A stretch of 64,000 bases of DNA, taken from assembly GCA_025998755.1 (NCBI GenBank), contig AP024674.1, positions 2,000,162 through 2,064,161 of the forward strand. Direction: 5' to 3'. The DNA is from Armatimonadota bacterium (GTDB taxonomy: Bacteria; Armatimonadota; UBA5829; DSUL01). The position numbers and the translations under genes were made by a program. Of this stretch, positions 53,533-61,926 are shown one piece after another (position 1 is the first letter of the stretch; every line of letters begins with the position of its first letter). The notes under the pieces are model-generated. The model was not told the origin of the DNA, ran no database searches, and worked only from the letters and a program-made list of their open reading frames with translations.

Positions 53533-54290
53533 CCGCCCGCCTCCCGCTCGCGGGATTCATCGCTCAGGATAGCGGCGATCTCCGCGGCAGCCCGGACCAT
53601 CGGCAAATGCCCCGCTCCCCGCAGCACGTGCACGCGTGCCTGCGGCAGAAGCTGCCGGTAGATCTCCACAGAGCGCCGCACCGCTCCGAATGTCCGGTCT
53701 CCGTGAACAATGTCCACCGGCAGCCCAAACCCTCTGAGCTCCCGCCTGGCATCCAGGGTGTTCAACAACCGCAGATACTGAAGGGTCACCTCGTGATCCA
53801 GCGACTCGAACGCCCGGGTGAAATCCTCTCCGGAGCGTTGCATCCTCTTGAGGATCCGGTCCGTGACGGCGCGCCCGGCCGCCGACTGGAATGTGGTTGA
53901 GTAAGCCCGACGGCCGAAGCTCCCCGCCAGGAAGAGCCGGAAATACCAGGGCACGAAAGCGAAGGGATCGATCATCACCAGCCGGGTCGCCACTCCCTCT
54001 CGGCGCGCGAGCATCGCCGCAAGCGCCGCACCGCTGCAGAAACCGGCCATAACACAGGGAAACGCTCCGAAGGACTTCAGAGCCTTCTCCACCGCATCCA
54101 GTATCGTCCCCACATCCCAGCTATCCGGCCGGAGCGACTCCCCATAGCCCGGCAGATCCGGCGACAGAAGACGGAAGCCCGTGGGCAGTCGGGCGGCCAC
54201 AGCCGCGAACTCCCGGTGATCTCCTCCCCAGCCGTGCAGCCCCACAATGCTACGGCCGCCCTCGCCGCCATACTGCCTAACGAAGATCAC
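53526..54290 (-). CDS. alpha/beta-hydrolase in the carotenoid operon, with Cys at the nucleophile position
   Basis: 254 residues, no signal peptide. Oxyanion loop IVGLHGWGGDHREFAAV; the elbow that normally reads G-X-S-X-G is MAGFCSGAAL, that is Gly-Phe-Cys-Ser-Gly, so a Cys occupies the nucleophile site. The acid is probably the Asp of DIVHGDRTFG, the His in RGAGHLPMVRA. In a pathway that ends with glycosylation, acyl transfer or ester cleavage on the carotenoid sugar is a plausible task; this is inference. Start ATG 54290 overlaps the crtI stop by 14 bases. Confidence 0.75.
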   Translation of the reverse strand: MIFVRQYGGEGGRSIVGLHGWGGDHREFAAVAARLPTGFRLLSPDLPGYGESLRPDSWDVGTILDAVEKALKSFGAFPCVMAGFCSGAALAAMLARREGVATRLVMIDPFAFVPWYFRLFLAGSFGRRAYSTTFQSAAGRAVTDRILKRMQRSGEDFTRAFESLDHEVTLQYLRLLNTLDARRELRGFGLPVDIVHGDRTFGAVRRSVEIYRQLLPQARVHVLRGAGHLPMVRAAAEIAAILSDESREREAGGC

Positions 54291-55752
54291 CGAGCACCCT
54301 TGAGGCTGTCATCCGCCCCCCGATTGTCACCATGGGCAGTCCGGTTCCGGGGACGGTGCTTGCTCCAACGTAGTAAAGTCCCGGGATGGACGGATCCCGG
54401 TTGGACCAGCGCATCGGTCCCATCTGGGTGAGCATATGCGCTGCTCCGAACGCAGACCCCTGGAACAGTCCGAACGTCCGTTCCCAGACCTGGGGGGTCC
54501 AGACGCGCTCCACCGTGGGGCCGTCGATCAGCGCCGCGGCACCGTGACGCTCCAGCCGCTGGCGCACTTTCTGCCGGATTTTCGAAGCCAACTCGTCTTC
54601 GGAAACGCCATTCAGATGAGGCCTGAGCGGCAGCGGCACAAGGATGAAGACTGTGGAACACCCCTCTGGAGCCAGAGTCCGGTCCGTTTCGGAGGCGACG
54701 CTCACGTAGAAGGGCAGGTCCTCCGGCACTCTGCCCCGCTCCATCAGGTCGTCATAGGCCGCGCGCGGGTCATCCGGAAGGTAGATGGTATGGTGACCGC
54801 CCGCGGCCGGCCTTGCGCGCGCCCCGATGTAGAACGTCATCACCGAAGGGGTCATCCTCAAGCGCCGCAGCGGAGTGATCTCCGGTGGGAGTAGATCCTG
54901 CCGGGTGGTGGGAACGTCCACATTGGAGATAACGGCATCCGCTTCCAGAGTCTCTCCCTCCGCAAGCGCCAGTCCCACGGCACGGCCTTCGCGCAGGAGG
55001 ATTCTCTCCACCCGGCATCCGGTGCGGATTTCCACTCCCAGGGATATCGCCAGACGCTCCACGGCCTGGATCAGGGCATACATTCCTCTTCGCGGCAGCC
55101 ACAACCCGTAGGACAGCTCCCCATAGGGCAGGATGGTGAACAGCCCGGGCAGCCGGTGCGGAGCCCCGCCCAGGTACATGGCATAGGACCCCAACGCCTG
55201 GCGGAGACGGGGGTTGCGGAAGAAGCGGGAAAGCTCACGCTCGAAGCTGCGCCATACGCCGGAGCAGGCAAGTTCGCTCAAGCTCACTCCCTGCAGCCAG
55301 TGTCCCAGCGTATCGGCATTCCGCACGGCCAGTTTTTCCATCGCCAGCCGGAACTTGCCTGACGCATCCGCCAGGAAAGCCATCAGCCCGGAGGTCTGGC
55401 CGCCCTCCATACGGGATACCTCTTCCGCCAGACGCGGCAGCGTGGCAGAGAGCTGCAGGGTCTCGCCGTCCGGCCAGACGAACGTGATACTCGGATCCAC
55501 CGGCAGCAGATCCACCTCGTCTCTCAGCTCGCGTCCGGCAGCCCGGAAAAGATCCTCGAACACCCAGGGATAGTTCAGAAGGCTGGGGCCGGTATCGAAG
55601 CGGAAGCCATCAAGCTCGATGAGGCTGGCCCGTCCCCCTGTCCGCGAATTGGCCTCCAGCAGAACCACCTCCAACCCTCCCAACCGGAGGTGGATGGCCG
55701 CGCTGAGACCTCCCAGCCCTCCGCCGATGACTACAGCGCGCTTTGCCGCCAT
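54277..55752 (-). CDS. crtI: phytoene desaturase
   Basis: 491 residues. FAD motif AVVIGGGLGGLSAAIHLRLG, GRASLIELDGFRFDTGPSLL, and the C-terminal signature GLYYVGASTVPGTGLPMVTI. It converts phytoene to neurosporene or lycopene. ATG 55752 lies six bases after the crtB stop; an upstream extension of 22 codons overlaps crtB and is rejected. It is the first desaturase of the operon. Confidence 0.93.
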   Translation of the reverse strand: MAAKRAVVIGGGLGGLSAAIHLRLGGLEVVLLEANSRTGGRASLIELDGFRFDTGPSLLNYPWVFEDLFRAAGRELRDEVDLLPVDPSITFVWPDGETLQLSATLPRLAEEVSRMEGGQTSGLMAFLADASGKFRLAMEKLAVRNADTLGHWLQGVSLSELACSGVWRSFERELSRFFRNPRLRQALGSYAMYLGGAPHRLPGLFTILPYGELSYGLWLPRRGMYALIQAVERLAISLGVEIRTGCRVERILLREGRAVGLALAEGETLEADAVISNVDVPTTRQDLLPPEITPLRRLRMTPSVMTFYIGARARPAAGGHHTIYLPDDPRAAYDDLMERGRVPEDLPFYVSVASETDRTLAPEGCSTVFILVPLPLRPHLNGVSEDELASKIRQKVRQRLERHGAAALIDGPTVERVWTPQVWERTFGLFQGSAFGAAHMLTQMGPMRWSNRDPSIPGLYYVGASTVPGTGLPMVTIGGRMTASRVLGDLR

Positions 55753-55757
55753 CCGCC

Positions 55758-56780
55758 CTACCTTTCCAGAAGCGCCAGCGGAAGGCGCCAGTACTTGCTG
55801 GGCGGCAGCACGCGCCACTTTTCGGCAAACGGCACGGACTGGCGAACTCTCAGGGAGTCGGGACTCTGCATGATGCGCCGGTTCAGGGCGCCGTATACCC
55901 GGATGCAGGCCTCGATGGCGATGCGGCAGTCCGGCGAAAAGGCGTCCAAGCTTTGCTCCGCGCGCTGGTAATACCCGTCCGCCGTCGCGGCCAAGCTCCG
56001 GACCGCGCGCAGAAGAGGTTCCTCCTGCGCCGGATCGTCGAGCCGGGCGACATCCACCCCTTGTTCCCGCAGGATGTCCAGAGGGATGTAGATCCGTCCG
56101 CGGCGCCAGTCTTCCCTCACGTCGCGCAGGAAGTTGGTGAGTTGCAGGGCAATGCCCAGATCGCGGGCGCTCTGAAGGGCATCGTCCATCCGGTCCGGCG
56201 CGGAGGGACCGTAGACGCGGGCCAGGAACAGCCCCACCACCACTGCGCTGCCGTAAACGTAGTGTTCGATCAGATCGTCCAGCGAGTCAAAGGGAGCCGG
56301 GCGGATGTCGCGCTGCATTGCGTCTAAAAAGGCCCGGTATTCCTCCGGCGGGATTCCGGCTTCGCGGGTCAGAATGGTGAAAGCGGCGACGAAGGGCGAC
56401 ATTCCCAAGCGGAGCATCTGTTCCAGGCTGTCCACCGCAAGGGCGCGATCGAAATCGCCACGCCAGCGGTTCAGCAGGGCTTCACGCTCTTCCCGAGGGA
56501 AGGGAAAGGAGTCCACCACCTCGTCGGGATAGCGCACGGCGGCGTAGATGACCTCCACTCGTCTGCGCTTCTGGAGGGGCAGGAAGCGGCTGACCAGGTA
56601 GAAGCTGGTGGTATAGGTGGCCATCACCCGGCGGGCGGCTCTGGCGATGACAAGCCAGGCCGCTTCCTCCGATTGCGCCTTCAGGGCGCTTCGGCGGACC
56701 TCATCCTGAAAGCGGACCCAGCGATCCGGGCTCCACAGCACGGATGCGGGACTGGCGACTGTCTCCCGGGTGCCTTCCAT
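55758..56780 (-). CDS. crtB: phytoene synthase
   Basis: A 340-residue squalene/phytoene synthase that condenses two geranylgeranyl diphosphates. The first Asp-rich motif is VRYPDEVVDSFPF, the second LTNFLRDVREDWRRGRIYIP. TYTTSFYLVSRFLPLQKRRR is the usual N-terminal substrate region. It is first in the operon crtB-crtI-hydrolase-GT-crtD-cruF and divergent from the gene at 56879; about 100 bases separate them, where I see no convincing sigma70 promoter. Confidence 0.95.
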   Translation of the reverse strand: MEGTRETVASPASVLWSPDRWVRFQDEVRRSALKAQSEEAAWLVIARAARRVMATYTTSFYLVSRFLPLQKRRRVEVIYAAVRYPDEVVDSFPFPREEREALLNRWRGDFDRALAVDSLEQMLRLGMSPFVAAFTILTREAGIPPEEYRAFLDAMQRDIRPAPFDSLDDLIEHYVYGSAVVVGLFLARVYGPSAPDRMDDALQSARDLGIALQLTNFLRDVREDWRRGRIYIPLDILREQGVDVARLDDPAQEEPLLRAVRSLAATADGYYQRAEQSLDAFSPDCRIAIEACIRVYGALNRRIMQSPDSLRVRQSVPFAEKWRVLPPSKYWRLPLALLER

Positions 56781-56878
56781 CCCGACTCACAGTCAAGCTT
56801 ATTCGCTTCCGCTCTGCTACCCTGCTCGGAAACAGGCGGCGCGAACGAAGCAAAGCATCGGTCATAATGTGCCCTGCG

Positions 56879-57808
56879 ATGAAGACCGTCGTCAGCGTCA
56901 GCCTGGGCAGTTCCCGCAGGGACTTCTCGTTCGAGGCGTCCTTCCTGGGGGACAAGTTCTGCATCAGCCGGGTGGGCACCGACGGAAGCCTGGAGGCTTT
57001 CGCTGCAAAGTTGAGGGATCTGGACGGCAGGGTGGATGCCATCGGGCTGGGAGGAATTGACCGCTGGCTGGTGGCCGGGGGAAGACGCTACGAGTTCCGA
57101 GACGCCCGCCGCCTGGCCGCCAACGCACGGGTGACCCCTGTTGTGGACGGCAGCGGGCTGAAGAACACCCTGGAGCGGCAGGCGGTGCGCCGTCTGGCGG
57201 AAAACGGCGTTTTGGACTTCGGGAGCGCGAAAACGCTGGTGGTCTGCGCGGTGGACCGGTTTGGCATGGCGGAGGAGGTGGCGGCTCTGGGTGGTCCGGC
57301 CATCTATGGAGACCTGATGTTCAGCCTGGGGCTGCCCTTTCCCGTCCGGAACTTCGCGACGGTGCGGGTTCTGGCCCGCATGCTGCTCCCGGTCATCGTG
57401 CGGCTGCCGTTCAAGTGGCTTTATCCGACAGGCGAGCAACAGGAACGGATGACTCCCCGGTTCGGGTGGGTTTTCCGCTGGGCCGATGTGGTGGCGGGCG
57501 ATTTCCACCTGATCCGCCGTTTTCTGCCGGAAGGAGAAAAGGCGCTTGCGGGAAAGACCATCCTGACAAACACCACCACGCCGGATGACCGGGAGCTTCT
57601 GCGGAGCCGGGGTCTCAAACGGCTGGTTACCACCACCCAGAGCTTCAGCGGCCGGTCCACGGGCACAAACGTCCTGGAAGCCGTGCTGGTGGCGGCCACG
57701 CAAAGGCGGCCGGAAGACCTGACGCCTGAAGACTACGAACGGCTTCTGGAGCAGCTGGGTTGGAGTCCGGAGATCACGGAGTTCGAGACCGATGGAAATG
57801 GAAATTAG
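56879..57808 (+). CDS. protein of the 'quinate 5-dehydrogenase' annotation family, function uncertain
   Basis: 309 residues, cytoplasmic. VVSVSLGSSRRDFSFEASFL, VDAIGLGGIDRWLVAGGRRY, TPVVDGSGLKNTLERQAVRR and FGWVFRWADVVAGDFHLIRR recall a family that databases call quinate 5-dehydrogenase; I know of no biochemical proof for that name. No clear Rossmann GxGxxG is seen at the N-terminus. It is followed by a secreted esterase and by an acyl-ACP-reductase-like gene, an arrangement that may be functional. The start is ATG 56879 or ATG 56867; neither has a strong ribosome site. Confidence 0.7.
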   Translation: MKTVVSVSLGSSRRDFSFEASFLGDKFCISRVGTDGSLEAFAAKLRDLDGRVDAIGLGGIDRWLVAGGRRYEFRDARRLAANARVTPVVDGSGLKNTLERQAVRRLAENGVLDFGSAKTLVVCAVDRFGMAEEVAALGGPAIYGDLMFSLGLPFPVRNFATVRVLARMLLPVIVRLPFKWLYPTGEQQERMTPRFGWVFRWADVVAGDFHLIRRFLPEGEKALAGKTILTNTTTPDDRELLRSRGLKRLVTTTQSFSGRSTGTNVLEAVLVAATQRRPEDLTPEDYERLLEQLGWSPEITEFETDGNGN

Positions 57809-58538
57809 GACAATGGTGACACTCGCAGTCATCCTGGGCGCGCTGGCGCTCAGCTACTCAGATGCCTTCGCGGCAGGGTCGGCCACGCCTCAAAGCTTTC
57901 AGAGAACGCTTACTCTGACCGTCAAGGGTCAGTATCTCCTGTATCTGCCGCCTGGCTACGAGAAGGAGCCGGAGAAGAAGTGGCCCCTTATCCTGTTCCT
58001 GCACGGGGCGGGTGAGCGGGGAGATGACGTCCAGCGCGTCAAAATCCATGGACCCATCAAGGTGGCTGAGACCCTCCCGGAAGGGCTCCCCTTCATCATC
58101 GCCGCCCCGCTGTGTCCGGCGGACCGGTGGTGGGACCGGATGCTGCCCGAGCTCACCGGATTACTGGATGAGGTCACGTCGCGGTGGCGGGTAGATCCGG
58201 AGCGCGTCTATTGCACGGGGCTCAGCATGGGTGGCTTCGGGACGTGGGCGCTGGTGAGCGAGCATCCGGAACGGTTCGCGGCCGCGGCCCCGATCTGTGG
58301 GGGCGGCAATCCCTGGCTGGCCTGTCGGATGAAGGATGTGCCGGTCTGGGCGTTCCACGGGGCGAAGGATGCGGTGGTGCCGCTGGAGCAGACTGAGCGG
58401 ATGGTGGATGCGCTGAGGAAATGCGGCGCTGAGCCGCGGCTCACCATCTATCCGGAGGCTCAGCACGACTCCTGGACCGAGACCTACAACAATCCCGAGC
58501 TTTACGAGTGGTTCCTGCAGCACAGACGCGGGAAGTAA
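57792..58538 (+). CDS. secreted esterase of the PHB-depolymerase/feruloyl-esterase-like alpha/beta-hydrolase group
   Basis: 248 residues with an N-terminal hydrophobic segment (MVTLAVILGALALSYSDAFA). KWPLILFLHGAGERGDD is the oxyanion region; the nucleophile Ser is in YCTGLSMGGFGTWAL, the Asp in FHGAKDAVVP and the His in YPEAQHDSWTETY. This arrangement is typical of predicted peptidase/esterase LpqC-like proteins. It overlaps the preceding gene by 17 bases; ATG 57813 is an alternative start. Confidence 0.85.
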   Translation: MEMEIRTMVTLAVILGALALSYSDAFAAGSATPQSFQRTLTLTVKGQYLLYLPPGYEKEPEKKWPLILFLHGAGERGDDVQRVKIHGPIKVAETLPEGLPFIIAAPLCPADRWWDRMLPELTGLLDEVTSRWRVDPERVYCTGLSMGGFGTWALVSEHPERFAAAAPICGGGNPWLACRMKDVPVWAFHGAKDAVVPLEQTERMVDALRKCGAEPRLTIYPEAQHDSWTETYNNPELYEWFLQHRRGK

Positions 58539-58545
58539 CACCGTT

Positions 58546-59625
58546 TTGAACAGATTCGCATTCATCATCCATCCCCTGGACGTGCGCGATGTTGCGCGCA
58601 AGTATCCTTTCACGCGCTACCTGCCGCCCCGGCTGGTGGAATGGGGCCTTACGTTTAAGAGCCCTCAGACCATAAGCCACATCACCGGGGTCCGTGGGAC
58701 GGATGGCAGCGAGGCGGAAGGCTGGTTCATTGCCTGCCCCCTGACTCCCCGCCAGCTCCTCACCCTCCCGGAAGAGGAGGTCTGGAAGCGGTTGGTGCAG
58801 GCGGCGCACATAGCGGAAGAGCACGGAGCGGGCATCCTGGGGCTCGGAGCGTTCACCTCGGTTGTGGGAGACGGCGGAAAGACGCTGGCGGAGCGGGTGA
58901 AGATCGCCGTTACGACGGGAAACAGTTACACCGTGGCCACCGCCGTGCAGGGGGCCGTGGAGGCGGCCCGCCTGATGGATATAGACCCGGCGACAGCGCG
59001 CGCGGCCGTGGTCGGCGCCACGGGGTCCATCGGAAAGACGTGCGCGAAGCTTCTGGCGCGCTCGTTCCCGGAAATGGCCATCATCGGCCGGGACCGCTCC
59101 CGACTGGAAGAGCTGGTCCCGGAGGTTGCCGCAGGCACCGACTGCCGGGTGACCTGCAGCACATCCGTGGCCGACTCACTGCCGCAGGCGGATGTGGTCA
59201 TCACGGTCTCCAGCGCGGTGGATGCCATCATCCTGCCGGAGCATCTCAAAAGCGGCAGCGTGGTCTGCGACGTGGCGCGTCCCCGCGATGTGTCCGTCCG
59301 CGTGGCACGGGAACGCGATGATGTGCTGGTAATCGAAGGGGGCGTGGTGGCCGTTCCGGGGGACGTGGACTTCCATTTCGACTTCGGGTTCCCTCCCCGC
59401 ACCGCCTACGCGTGCATGTCCGAGACCATGGCGCTGGCGCTGGCCGGGCGCTACGAGTCCTTCACGCTGGGCAAGGACGTCTCCGTGGAGCAGGTGGACG
59501 AGATCACTCGGATCGCAGAGGGACAGGGGTTCCGCCTGGCGGGCTTCCGCAGCTTCGAGCGGGCTCTGCAGCCCGATGACATCCAGCGAATCCGCGAGAA
59601 CGCCCGACGCAAACGCGGTTCCTGA
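58546..59625 (+). CDS. acyl-ACP reductase (AAR)-like / shikimate-dehydrogenase-like NAD(P)-dependent oxidoreductase
   Basis: 359 residues. The layout follows cyanobacterial acyl-ACP reductase: IIHPLDVRDVARKYPF at the start, LGLGAFTSVVGDGGKTLAER, VTTGNSYTVATAVQG, the dinucleotide loop AAVVGATGSIGKTCAKLLAR, and near the end AYACMSETMALALAGRYESF, where the Cys aligns with the catalytic Cys of AAR (in FACFAE). Databases also call such proteins shikimate dehydrogenase. If the assignment holds it makes a fatty aldehyde from acyl-ACP or acyl-CoA. No aldehyde-deformylating oxygenase is nearby. TTG 58546 starts seven bases after the esterase stop. Confidence 0.75.
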   Translation: MNRFAFIIHPLDVRDVARKYPFTRYLPPRLVEWGLTFKSPQTISHITGVRGTDGSEAEGWFIACPLTPRQLLTLPEEEVWKRLVQAAHIAEEHGAGILGLGAFTSVVGDGGKTLAERVKIAVTTGNSYTVATAVQGAVEAARLMDIDPATARAAVVGATGSIGKTCAKLLARSFPEMAIIGRDRSRLEELVPEVAAGTDCRVTCSTSVADSLPQADVVITVSSAVDAIILPEHLKSGSVVCDVARPRDVSVRVARERDDVLVIEGGVVAVPGDVDFHFDFGFPPRTAYACMSETMALALAGRYESFTLGKDVSVEQVDEITRIAEGQGFRLAGFRSFERALQPDDIQRIRENARRKRGS

Positions 59626-59642
59626 GCAGACGACCCCGCAGG

Positions 59643-60044
59643 CTACTCCAAGGGTAGCTCGTAGACGGAGGTGGGACGGGACTGGAAGGAGTCGTCGGCC
59701 GGGACCGGATTTCCCTTCTCGTCAAAGCGCACCGGCCGCTCGCAGAAGTCGCAGTCGAACTGCTCTATGCCCGTGAACACCGAGTTCTTGTTGGTGCAGT
59801 AGGGGCAGCGAAGGTCGCGCCGCGGCCTCTTCTGAAGTTGAATCATCCAGACAAAGAGGCCCACCAGAAGCACCCCGGTGACGGTGCAGACAATGGCCCC
59901 GAGAACCGTCAAAAGCGACGTCAGACAGAGCAGAACACCCACCCCGAAGACCACAACAAGCGGCTTCAGGAGACGGTAGCTCTGCTGCTCCAGTTGACGG
60001 ACTGTGGCGTATTCTCCGCGGCACAGCCGGGTAATGGCTCTCAA
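59643..60044 (-). CDS. small membrane protein with zinc ribbon, unknown
   Basis: 133 residues. Two adjoining membrane helices (LLKPLVVVFGVGVLLCLTSL and AIVCTVTGVLLVGLFVWMIQ) are followed by a cytoplasmic zinc ribbon C-X2-C...C-X2-C (LRCPYCTNKNSVF and FDCDFCERPVRF). It resembles no named family I know. TTG 60044 follows AGGGG; the gene converges with the acyl-ACP-reductase-like gene. Confidence 0.7.
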   Translation of the reverse strand: MRAITRLCRGEYATVRQLEQQSYRLLKPLVVVFGVGVLLCLTSLLTVLGAIVCTVTGVLLVGLFVWMIQLQKRPRRDLRCPYCTNKNSVFTGIEQFDCDFCERPVRFDEKGNPVPADDSFQSRPTSVYELPLE

Positions 60045-60279
60045 CGGTAAACCCCTGGCTTTCTCTGAAATGTCCCGGCTCCATATGCTGCAGCGGAACC
60101 GGGGGCAAACGAAGGAGCGCCCGGGCGACTTCCGGGCTTTGCACTCAGGACCAGCGGAATTCTATTCCCGCGCTGTCCGTGCTGTCAAACGGAATCCGGG
60201 GGATAACATATTACGGGGGCTGCGCCTTTGCGGAGCAGGGCAGACGTGGCGGCGCAGGAACCGGCCGGAGAAAAAGACG

Positions 60280-61341
60280 ATGGCTCAGACGCATACACTG
60301 ACTCTGGAAGCCTTCCTCAGACAGCATGTCCGAGAAGGCGAACTTTACGAGCGGCTGGAAGGCGAGAAGGTGGTCTGCTACGCCTGCGGCCACCGGTGCC
60401 GTATTCTTCCCGGGCATCGCGGGGTCTGCCGGGTGCGTTTCAATGAGGGAGGAAAGCTGTTCGTTCCCTACGGCTATGTTTCCGGCCTGCAGGTGGACCC
60501 CATCGAAAAGAAGCCGTTCTTCCACGCGCTTCCCGGAGCAAGGGCGCTGAGCTTCGGGATGCTGGGGTGCGATCTGCACTGTCCCTACTGCCAGAACTGG
60601 CTCTCCAGTCAGGCGTTGCGGGACGAGCGGGCCGTGGCCGACGCCTCACCCGTCACACCGGAGCGCCTGGTGCAGCTTGCGCTGGACCACGGAGCCAGGG
60701 TGGTGACCAGCACCTACAACGAGCCGCTGATTACTGCGGAGTGGGCTGCCGCCGTAATGCGGCTGGCAAAGCAGCACGGTCTAAAGGGGTCGTTCGTCTC
60801 CAACGGACACGGGACACGGGAAGCGCTGGAGTATCTGCGTCCCGTGGTAGACCTGTTCAAGGTGGACCTGAAAAGCTTCCGCCAGAGCAGCTACCGGGAG
60901 CTGGGCGGCGTCCTGGACAGGGTGCTGGAGACCATCCGGAACCTGGTGGATCTGGGTTTCTGGGTGGAGGTGGTGACCCTGGTGGTACCCGGATTCAATG
61001 ACAGCGAAGAGGAGCTGCGCGACATCGCCCGGTTCCTGAAAGAAGTGTCGGCGGACATCCCCTGGCACGTCACGGCCTTCCATTCGGACTACCGGATGAT
61101 GGACCGCGGTGGGACGCCGGCGCATACTCTGCTGCGCGCCCGCGAGATCGGGCTGGAGGAGGGCCTTCGCTATGTGTACGCCGGCAATCTGCCCGGCATG
61201 CTAGAGGATGCCGAAAACACCCGGTGCCACGCGTGCAAAGAGCTGCTGGTGGAGCGGTTCGGCTTTCGCGTGCTGAACAACCGGATAACCAACGGCCACT
61301 GCCCCGCCTGCCGGACGCGCATCCCGGGCGTCTGGGAGTAG
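60280..61341 (+). CDS. amrS: AmrS-type radical SAM protein (AmmeMemoRadiSam system)
   Basis: 353 residues. The radical SAM cluster is CX3CX2C in MLGCDLHCPYCQNW (near residue 105). N-terminal cysteines CYACGHRCRI and C-terminal pairs RCHACKELL and GHCPACRTR are typical of the AmrS/PflA-like group. VVTSTYNEPLITAEWAAAVM and FKVDLKSFRQSSYRELGG are also conserved. Usual partners are AMMECR1 and Memo proteins; neither is seen within this window. ATG 60280 has GGAG ahead; the open frame extends upstream without similarity. Confidence 0.9.
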   Translation: MAQTHTLTLEAFLRQHVREGELYERLEGEKVVCYACGHRCRILPGHRGVCRVRFNEGGKLFVPYGYVSGLQVDPIEKKPFFHALPGARALSFGMLGCDLHCPYCQNWLSSQALRDERAVADASPVTPERLVQLALDHGARVVTSTYNEPLITAEWAAAVMRLAKQHGLKGSFVSNGHGTREALEYLRPVVDLFKVDLKSFRQSSYRELGGVLDRVLETIRNLVDLGFWVEVVTLVVPGFNDSEEELRDIARFLKEVSADIPWHVTAFHSDYRMMDRGGTPAHTLLRAREIGLEEGLRYVYAGNLPGMLEDAENTRCHACKELLVERFGFRVLNNRITNGHCPACRTRIPGVWE

Positions 61342-61360
61342 CCGGAGCCCCAAAAGGAAA

Positions 61361-61386
61361 GAGGCTGCGGAACGCTCCGCAGCCTC
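61361..61386 (-). terminator. probable terminator of the IscA-type gene
   Basis: GAGGCTGCGGA (61361-61371) and TCCGCAGCCTC (61376-61386), a perfect 11-bp stem with a 4-base loop. On the minus strand it is followed by TTTCCTTTT. It may also stop the convergent amrS transcript. Confidence 0.65.
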
Positions 61387-61417
61387 AGCCGGGAAAGGAG
61401 AATCAAGTCAGGACATA

Positions 61418-61795
61418 CTAGCCGCAGCAGCCGCCGTGTCCCTGCGACGCGCGGACGGCCCCTTCCTCACCCTTCTTCTTGAAAGAGTTTCCGCAGCCGC
61501 AGGAAGATTCCACATTCGGATTGGTGATGGCGAACCCTGCCCCGTCCAGGCCCTCCTGATAATCAACCTGAGCGCCTTCCAGATAGGGGCTGCTCATCTC
61601 GTCCACCAGCACCTTCAGGCCCGAAAAGTCCAGAACGACGTCCGTCTCTTCCGTGACGTCGTCGAAGGCCATGCCGTATCGAAAACCGGCGCAACCGCCG
61701 CCCTGCACGAAGATACGCAGAGCCGCGCCCTGCCGGTCCTGCTTCTGCATCAGATCCTTGACCTTCTCGACAGCGGCTTCCGTGAGTGTGAGCAT
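61418..61795 (-). CDS. IscA/ErpA-type iron-sulfur cluster assembly protein
   Basis: 125 residues. The three A-type carrier cysteines are in QGGGCAGFRYGMAF and SSCGCGNSF. The core has normal length (about 105), but a 20-residue tail follows with GHGGCCG at the end, adding two cysteines. It carries or delivers Fe-S clusters, for which LeuCD and AmrS are clients in this window. Start ATG 61795. Confidence 0.93.
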   Translation of the reverse strand: MLTLTEAAVEKVKDLMQKQDRQGAALRIFVQGGGCAGFRYGMAFDDVTEETDVVLDFSGLKVLVDEMSSPYLEGAQVDYQEGLDGAGFAITNPNVESSCGCGNSFKKKGEEGAVRASQGHGGCCG

Positions 61796-61926
61796 CTTGA
61801 TCGGTAATCCTCTTCTTCTTCAGAGTATCTCAAATCCTGACGGATGGAACAAGCACTCCCAGTGCAAAAACCCTGCAGGGTCTCGCGAGCAACTAAATTA
61901 TACCTCAACCCGTCCCTTCTCTGCAG

